A stretch of DNA of 6,526 nt from Acidobacteriota bacterium (GTDB lineage Bacteria; Acidobacteriota; Vicinamibacteria; Vicinamibacterales; UBA823): positions 17,433-23,958 of the forward strand of contig PBHT01000032.1 of NCBI GenBank assembly GCA_002720285.1. The letters run 5' to 3'. Shown one piece after another: positions 5,832 through 6,526 of this stretch (position 1 is the first letter of the stretch; each line of letters begins with the position of its first letter). Under the pieces are notes generated by a model. It did not search any database. It worked only from the letters and a program-made list of their open reading frames with translations, and had not been told where the DNA came from. The translations under genes and the position numbers were made by a program.

Positions 5832-6526
5832 GTGTTGTTACTCATATACGTCGTTTTGATCGCGTTTCAGATCTGGGCCATAGTCGACTGTTTGCGTCTG
5901 CGGTCGCGCTTATGGTGGGTGCTGGGGATTTTGTTTTTTGGACCGATTGGGGCTCTAGCGTATGTGTTTAGTGAGTTTCGCCGTGGACGCCAGTTCGGGC
6001 AGTCCTCGACCATTGAGACGGTCTCACGCAATCCTCGAATCGACGAGCTCCAATCGCTACTTCTTTCGAATCCGGCACCTGGTCTCTTTGTTGAGCTAGG
6101 CGACCTACAGGTGAGCGAAGGAGATCACCAGTCTGCTGCTGAAGCTTACCGTCGGTCGCTGGAGGCCGACCCGGAGAGCGTATATGCCCGCTACCATTTC
6201 GGCCTAGCGTTGGCGGCGCAGGGTCGACACGCGGAGGCGGTCGAGGCATTGCGGAAGGTATACGCTGATGACCCGAAGTACGATTACGGTGAAGCGGCAG
6301 AGAGGCTGGCTGACGCGTTATTGGCTGCAGGGCAGGATGGTGAAGCGCTGGAACAATATGCGTCTGTTGTTAGTTCGTGGGCCCGCGCACGCCCAAAATT
6401 TTATTGGGGATTGCTGCTCGACAAAATGGGACGGAAGGCCGAGGCAAAGTCCGTCATGCAGGAGATTGTTGACCAGGAAGATGCTGTTCCAGATTACCTC
6501 CGGTCCGGAGAGTCGCCTTGGATCAA
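5832..6526 (+). CDS. PLDc_N-like membrane-anchored TPR protein (3' partial)
   Basis: The frame is open from the GTG at 5832 to the window end (231 residues seen). Residues 2-19 and 27-46 are two membrane helices joined by a short basic loop (DCLRLRSRLWW) and followed by FGPIGALAYVF; this matches the PLDc_N two-helix hairpin, which occurs as an anchor in proteins that lack any phospholipase domain. No HKD phospholipase motif follows. From about residue 84 the protein is TPR-like: LFVELGDLQVSEGDHQSAAEAYRRSLEADPE, RYHFGLALAAQGRHAEAVEALRKV, then a repeat around DYGEAAERLADALLAAGQ and a last helical pair ending near 212. The final visible residues (DYLRSGESPWI) resemble the C-terminal YxRxxExxW ending I recall for this family, so only a few residues are probably missing. 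It is likely anchored in the inner membrane with the TPRs cytoplasmic, as a scaffold. Partner unknown. It is divergent from infA. Confidence 0.82.
   Translation, partial: MLLLIYVVLIAFQIWAIVDCLRLRSRLWWVLGILFFGPIGALAYVFSEFRRGRQFGQSSTIETVSRNPRIDELQSLLLSNPAPGLFVELGDLQVSEGDHQSAAEAYRRSLEADPESVYARYHFGLALAAQGRHAEAVEALRKVYADDPKYDYGEAAERLADALLAAGQDGEALEQYASVVSSWARARPKFYWGLLLDKMGRKAEAKSVMQEIVDQEDAVPDYLRSGESPWI

Noticed and set aside
5746..5859. Possible leader peptide of 37 codons from TTG, overlapping the PLDc_N/TPR start
   Set aside because: No RBS, no similarity and only a short open frame. Overlap with the downstream start is not enough to support coupling.

Overview
The window reads as chromosomal DNA of a Gram-negative bacterium of moderate GC. 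My best guess is Acidobacteriota (Vicinamibacteria-like) or a related soil or marine lineage. This rests on gene content: a TPR tail of the DUF5107 type, a separate DUF5107 protein, a BRCT/MerR-like/TPR fusion and a PLDc_N/TPR membrane protein. No rRNA or other decisive marker is present, so the taxonomy is inference. I see no mobile element, CRISPR array, tRNA or phage gene.

Left part (2-3423, + strand): the 3' part of a large TPR gene whose N-terminus lies outside the window; an exported DUF5107-like beta-sandwich protein; and, 12 bases later, a membrane enzyme with every signature residue of bacterial phosphatidylcholine synthase (Pcs). The three genes share a strand with short gaps (62 bases or less, then 12 bases) and look like one transcription unit. 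The shared theme may be the cell envelope or carbohydrate metabolism, but only the Pcs reaction can be named firmly.

Middle (3424-4831, + strand): a 223-base leader with a possible sigma70-type promoter and a two-turn-spaced direct repeat precedes a gene for a three-part protein: BRCT domain, MerR-like winged helix, then TPRs. This is the least ordinary gene in the window. I know the architecture as an uncharacterised family, so it is a good candidate for undescribed regulation, but it is not a complete system by itself.

Right part: two minus-strand genes, infA (translation initiation factor IF-1, TTG start) followed downstream by a small Cys/His-rich protein that probably binds zinc. They converge on the BRCT gene with 51 bases between stops. 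A 339-base intergenic region with several small symmetric repeats separates infA from a divergent + strand gene (5832 to the window edge). That gene encodes a two-helix PLDc_N-like membrane anchor followed by TPRs and runs off the end very near its expected C-terminus.

Three of the seven genes carry TPRs. Much of this window therefore concerns protein-protein scaffolding attached to different partners: probably a DUF5107 domain, a DNA-binding module, and a membrane anchor.
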